Shown here: piece after piece, positions 5,784 through 8,462 of the stretch
How positions within the stretch are numbered: the first letter of the stretch is position 1
Layout: each line of letters begins with the position of its first letter
DNA from: Actinomycetes bacterium
GTDB taxonomy: Bacteria; Actinomycetota; CADDZG01; JAHWKV01
Assembly (NCBI GenBank): GCA_029263035.1
Contig: JAJCYF010000154.1
Location: forward strand, 1-8,462
Length of the DNA: 8,462 nucleotides
Reading direction: 5' to 3'
The notes under the pieces: model-generated
Told to the model about the DNA's origin: nothing
The model's database searches: none
The model's input: the letters and a program-made list of their open reading frames with translations, nothing else
Made by a program: the position numbers and the translations under genes

Positions 5784-5797
5784 AGCGGCCGGCCGCT
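5784..5797. repeat. 14-bp perfect palindrome in the gap upstream of the nucleotidyltransferase gene
   Basis: AGCGGCC-GGCCGCT is self-complementary. It lies within the 91-nt gap between the ExoA-like gene and the nucleotidyltransferase. A 5-bp stem-loop, GAACC-ggatg-GGTTC (5812-5826), lies next to it. The two may form RNA structure or weaken read-through, but GC-rich palindromes of this size are not rare in such DNA. Confidence 0.3.
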
Positions 5798-5835
5798 GTC
5801 CCGGCGGCTGTGAACCGGATGGGTTCGGCCCCATA

Positions 5836-6786
5836 TTAGTCTTTGGGCCGGGCGGCTGCCTTCAGTCGAAGCGACCTTCCGGCCAGATATCCCGCCATCT
5901 TGGCGGTGTCGATGAACATCTCCAGGACCGGCAGCAGAACCAGGGCCCGGGCGCGCTCATCGGGCGGAAGCCGGCGGTAGGCGCGCCGGTAGGCAGCCGC
6001 CATCCGGGCCGGCAGGGCGGCACCGAGGAGCAGCAGCAGGGCCGGGCGGCGGATCCCCATTCGTACGAGCAGGCTTGCAAACAGGTAGGTACCGAACCGC
6101 AGGGCGTGGCGCCGGGGATACATTCCCGCCTTTCCGTCCCCCCGGGCGTACCGGTAGTACTGGCGGAAAGTCGATCCGAGGTCCGGCCGGAGGCGCCAGT
6201 TCACCAGGGCGGCAGGGGCAAAAGCCCTCCTGACGCCCTGCTTGACGAGCTGGAAGTTGAAGAACATGTCCTCCCCGATGTCCAGCCACTCCGGATAGCC
6301 CCCGGCGTTCTCCCAGGCTCTCTTGGTGAACGCCACGGAACGGGATGAGGGCATGAATGTCGCAGGATCGATTTCCGAGGCGTCCGGCAGGTTGAGACAG
6401 GAGAAAATCCGCTCGAAGCGGGTCCGGGGATCCGGCCGGTAGAACCCCATGACTACGTCGACCCCCTCCGAGAACCCCGCCACCAGCGCCTCCAGCCAGC
6501 CGGGCTCCGGCGTGCCGCCGGCATCGGTGACCGCGATCAGCGGTCCCGCTGCATGGGCGATCGCCGCGTTCCGTCCGGCCGAGATGTTGGCGCCGGGGAT
6601 GCTCAGCACGGTCACCGCCGGGTTGCGGGCCGCCCACACCGCCAGAGCTTGAGGCGTTCCGTCCCGGGATCCGCCGTCGGCGATAACGATCTCGTCGGGG
6701 GGCCGGGTTTGCGCATCGATGGCATCGATCAACGCGCCGATGCTGGCACCCTCGTTCAGGACCGTTGAAACCAGGGTCACTCTCAA
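5836..6786 (-). CDS. GT2 family glycosyltransferase, ExoA-like, with C-terminal membrane segments
   Basis: The protein probably adds a sugar to a lipid-linked or growing polysaccharide at the cytoplasmic membrane face. With the TTG start it has 316 aa. The GT-A domain begins immediately with VTLVSTVLNEGASIGALI (3-20), then IADGGSRDGT (35-44), the DGGS form typical of ExoA-type enzymes; NISAGRNAAIAHA (67-79); VTDAGGTPEPGWLE (86-99) in place of a classic DxD; and GEDMFF (171-176), the acid/base region. Hydrophobic segments around 231-265 and 281-302 suggest membrane association. A longer in-frame reading from ATG 6840 would overlap the upstream gene by 58 nt and lacks a ribosome binding site. 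TTG at 6786 gives a TTGA overlap with the GT4 stop and starts right before the first beta strand, so I prefer it. Donor and acceptor are unknown. Confidence 0.86.
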   Translation of the reverse strand: MRVTLVSTVLNEGASIGALIDAIDAQTRPPDEIVIADGGSRDGTPQALAVWAARNPAVTVLSIPGANISAGRNAAIAHAAGPLIAVTDAGGTPEPGWLEALVAGFSEGVDVVMGFYRPDPRTRFERIFSCLNLPDASEIDPATFMPSSRSVAFTKRAWENAGGYPEWLDIGEDMFFNFQLVKQGVRRAFAPAALVNWRLRPDLGSTFRQYYRYARGDGKAGMYPRRHALRFGTYLFASLLVRMGIRRPALLLLLGAALPARMAAAYRRAYRRLPPDERARALVLLPVLEMFIDTAKMAGYLAGRSLRLKAAARPKD

Positions 6787-7883
6787 CCGCCGGCGGCCCG
6801 GGTGTACGCCTGCATCGTCGCCGCTGCCGTCCGTTCCCATGTGTAGCCGGCGGCGCGGAGTTTTCCCGCTTCCGACAGCCGCTCCCGGAGTGCCTCATCC
6901 GAAGCGAGCTGCACCAAAGCATTGCCAAGGTCCTCGGTGTCCGCGGGGTCGACGTAAAGGGCGGCGTCGGAGCCGAGCTCACGCAGGGCCGGGGAAGTGC
7001 TTGCCACCGATGGGATCCCAAAACCAAGCGCCTCGATCAGCGGCAACCCGAACCCCTCGTACAGTGAAGGGAAGGCGAACACCGAGGCTTTGCCGTATAG
7101 AGCAACCAGCTCCGCATTCGATACCTTGCCGGGCAGGATGACCCTGGTGGTCAGTTGTTGAGACTGGATCAGCGTTTCGACCTCCTCCTGGGCCCATCCC
7201 GGGACCCCGGCAATCACCAACTTGAAGCCGTCCAGCTCGCTCGAGGCAGCGGCAAAGGCCCTGATCAGGCGGACCTGGTTCTTGCGCGGCTCCACGGTGC
7301 TGAGGTTGAGGATAAACGGGCAGTCGAGCCCCAGGCGCTCCAGAATCGCCGGGTCGCTCCGGCTTTGGGGTGTTACGTTCGGAGCCTCCGGCGTCACGTG
7401 GATGCGGTCGGGATCTACGGAGAAGCGTTCGACCAACTCCGTGCGGGTGGCCTGCGACACCGCGCAGATCACCGCCGCCTCTCCCACTGCCCTTCTAAGG
7501 CCCCGTCGGTAAATCTGGCGCCAGGGGGGCGGCACGACCTCCGGCATATGCTCCACCGCCAGATCGTGGATTGTGGCCACCAGTGCTGCACCGGGCACAG
7601 GGGGTATGGCCAGGCCGGTGGCGTGGACCACGTCCAGGGGCTTTGAGATTTTCGGCTGTCCCAGGTAGTTCCAGGCGGCGTACTGTACGCCGAACGGAAG
7701 CGGGGTGCGGATCAGGTCGGCGGCAGACCAAGCAAGCGGGACGTCGGCGTGATTGGAGAGGATGGGCTGAACGGCGGCACCGGCGCCGTCCTTGAGCAGT
7801 TCGGTCAACAGGTTCCGCACATACATTCCGACGCCCCCGGGTATTTGGTGGGCCGCCGGGTCGGCGTGGACCCCGACCCTCAT
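6783..7883 (-). CDS. GT4 family glycosyltransferase
   Basis: This is a retaining, GT-B fold glycosyltransferase of 366 aa, similar to mannosyl- and rhamnosyltransferases of polysaccharide clusters and expected to use an NDP-sugar in the cytosol. The N-terminal acceptor domain has IPGGVGMYVRNLL (14-26) and DVVHATG (84-90). The donor domain begins near FILNLSTVEPRKNQ (190-203), with the Arg200-Lys201 pair that contacts the donor phosphates. The EX7E motif is in SLYEGFGLPLIEALGFGIP (273-291), with Glu276 and Glu284, both present. The ATG overlaps the stop of the upstream GT2 gene (ATGA), and its own TGA overlaps the TTG of the next gene, so three glycosyltransferase genes form one translationally coupled run. 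The donor sugar cannot be read from the sequence. Confidence 0.92.
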   Translation of the reverse strand: MRVGVHADPAAHQIPGGVGMYVRNLLTELLKDGAGAAVQPILSNHADVPLAWSAADLIRTPLPFGVQYAAWNYLGQPKISKPLDVVHATGLAIPPVPGAALVATIHDLAVEHMPEVVPPPWRQIYRRGLRRAVGEAAVICAVSQATRTELVERFSVDPDRIHVTPEAPNVTPQSRSDPAILERLGLDCPFILNLSTVEPRKNQVRLIRAFAAASSELDGFKLVIAGVPGWAQEEVETLIQSQQLTTRVILPGKVSNAELVALYGKASVFAFPSLYEGFGLPLIEALGFGIPSVASTSPALRELGSDAALYVDPADTEDLGNALVQLASDEALRERLSEAGKLRAAGYTWERTAAATMQAYTRAAGG

Positions 7884-8462
7884 CGCACCGCCGCCCTTTG
7901 CCGGGCGCGGCTGCGCATGGCCTTGATCCCGTAGTCGTAGGGTTCAAATGACGGCTCGAGCTGCTGCCACCGGACCTTGCGACCCAGTTGGATCTGCCGG
8001 CGTTTGGATAGCTGGCGGGGAACGAGCCGGGCAAACTGGGCCCAGGCCAGCACGAGGGCCTGAGGCCTGCGGGTGAGCATGTGGAGCGAAGCTCTCAACT
8101 CCGTATAGGCAATGCCCGGAAGGTGGCGAAAAAAGCTGGCGGGGTGGTCGTTCCGCAGCATTACCAGCAGCCGGTTGCGGTGGTTGCAGGCAAGGATGAA
8201 GGTCGAGCTCTTCGATCCGGTCCCGCCGCGGAAGTGGCGCCCCACCGCATCGGGCACGTAGCCCAGACTCCAGCCGCGCAGCTGCGCTCGCCAGGACAGG
8301 TCGAAGTCTTCGAAGTAGGCGAAAAAATCTTCATCGAAGTACTCACCATCCAGTTTAATGTCGTCGAGCATCGCTCTGCGGTAAACCGGCGCGGCACCAC
8401 ATAGGCAGTACAGGGATCGGTCGCCGTCAGACTGCAGCAGAGCGGGCTCCCGTTCCCCCCGG
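7880..8462 (-). CDS. GT2 family glycosyltransferase, C-terminal part (5' end outside window)
   Basis: The reading frame is open to the right edge, beyond the internal Met at 8371, so the gene is cut. The visible ~193 residues contain CGAAPVYRR just before that Met, followed by DEDFFAYFEDFDLSWRAQLRGW, the ED-containing acid/base region typical of WbbL-like rhamnosyl/galactosyltransferases of the GT2 family. A basic, partly hydrophobic C-terminal tail follows. Such enzymes transfer a sugar from an NDP donor to a lipid-linked or polymer acceptor at the membrane. The stop overlaps the GT4 start by ATGA. A WbbL-type role would fit the birA/accD5 neighbourhood seen in mycobacteria, but the N-terminal donor-binding half is missing and the exact function is open. 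Confidence 0.85.
   Translation of the reverse strand, partial: RGEREPALLQSDGDRSLYCLCGAAPVYRRAMLDDIKLDGEYFDEDFFAYFEDFDLSWRAQLRGWSLGYVPDAVGRHFRGGTGSKSSTFILACNHRNRLLVMLRNDHPASFFRHLPGIAYTELRASLHMLTRRPQALVLAWAQFARLVPRQLSKRRQIQLGRKVRWQQLEPSFEPYDYGIKAMRSRARQRAAVR

Noticed and set aside
5957..7027. 356-codon minus-strand frame across the two glycosyltransferase genes
   Set aside because: It is an alternative frame of two genes with intact GT2 and GT4 motifs; the product is Arg/Pro/Gly-rich and motif-free.

Overview
The window is GC-rich bacterial DNA with densely packed genes, many of which overlap by 4 nt, and with TTG and GTG starts. An acyl-CoA carboxylase epsilon subunit gene sits directly downstream of the carboxyltransferase beta gene. 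This pair, an apparent leaderless start with a TANNNT box, and a promoter resembling the actinobacterial SigF/SigB consensus all point to an actinomycetote. No mobile element, CRISPR array, tRNA or rRNA is visible. Two genes run off the window edges: birA on the left and a family 2 glycosyltransferase on the right.

Left block (plus strand, 1-2749): the 3' part of birA (biotin-protein ligase), then ugd (UDP-glucose 6-dehydrogenase) and a UDP-glucuronate decarboxylase gene (uxs). The uxs gene starts on a TTG inside the ugd stop (TTGA overlap). Together ugd and uxs convert UDP-glucose to UDP-glucuronate and then UDP-xylose, so this is a compact UDP-pentose supply module.

Middle (2750-3136): a convergent intergenic region with two terminator-like dyads. 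A 60-codon minus-strand gene encoding a hydrophilic, acidic, probably disordered protein lies between the dyads and accE. It has a very good Shine-Dalgarno and its own SigF/SigB-like promoter (GTTT-N16-GGGTA), with two small perfect palindromes, one at the -35 and one at the predicted transcription start.

Right block (minus strand, read from 8462 down to 3137): a partial GT2 glycosyltransferase, a GT4 glycosyltransferase, an ExoA-like GT2 glycosyltransferase with C-terminal hydrophobic segments, a sugar-1-phosphate nucleotidyltransferase, then the acyl-CoA carboxylase beta subunit and its epsilon subunit. The glycosyltransferases are joined by ATGA/TTGA overlaps. The beta subunit probably begins its own leaderless transcript, and accE is coupled to it by a GTGA overlap.

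The gene content recalls the mycobacterial neighbourhood where birA adjoins accD5-accE5, with wbbL and manB not far away. Here birA and the carboxylase genes are separated and convergent rather than divergent, and a UDP-xylose module and a small stress-like gene lie between them. BirA would biotinylate the carboxylase alpha subunit (not in this window), whose partners are the beta and epsilon subunits encoded here. The sugar genes probably feed an extracellular or cell-envelope polysaccharide. I saw no clear case of a wholly new system. The most unusual items are the small gene with its regulatory region and the non-aspartate residue at the carboxylase specificity position.
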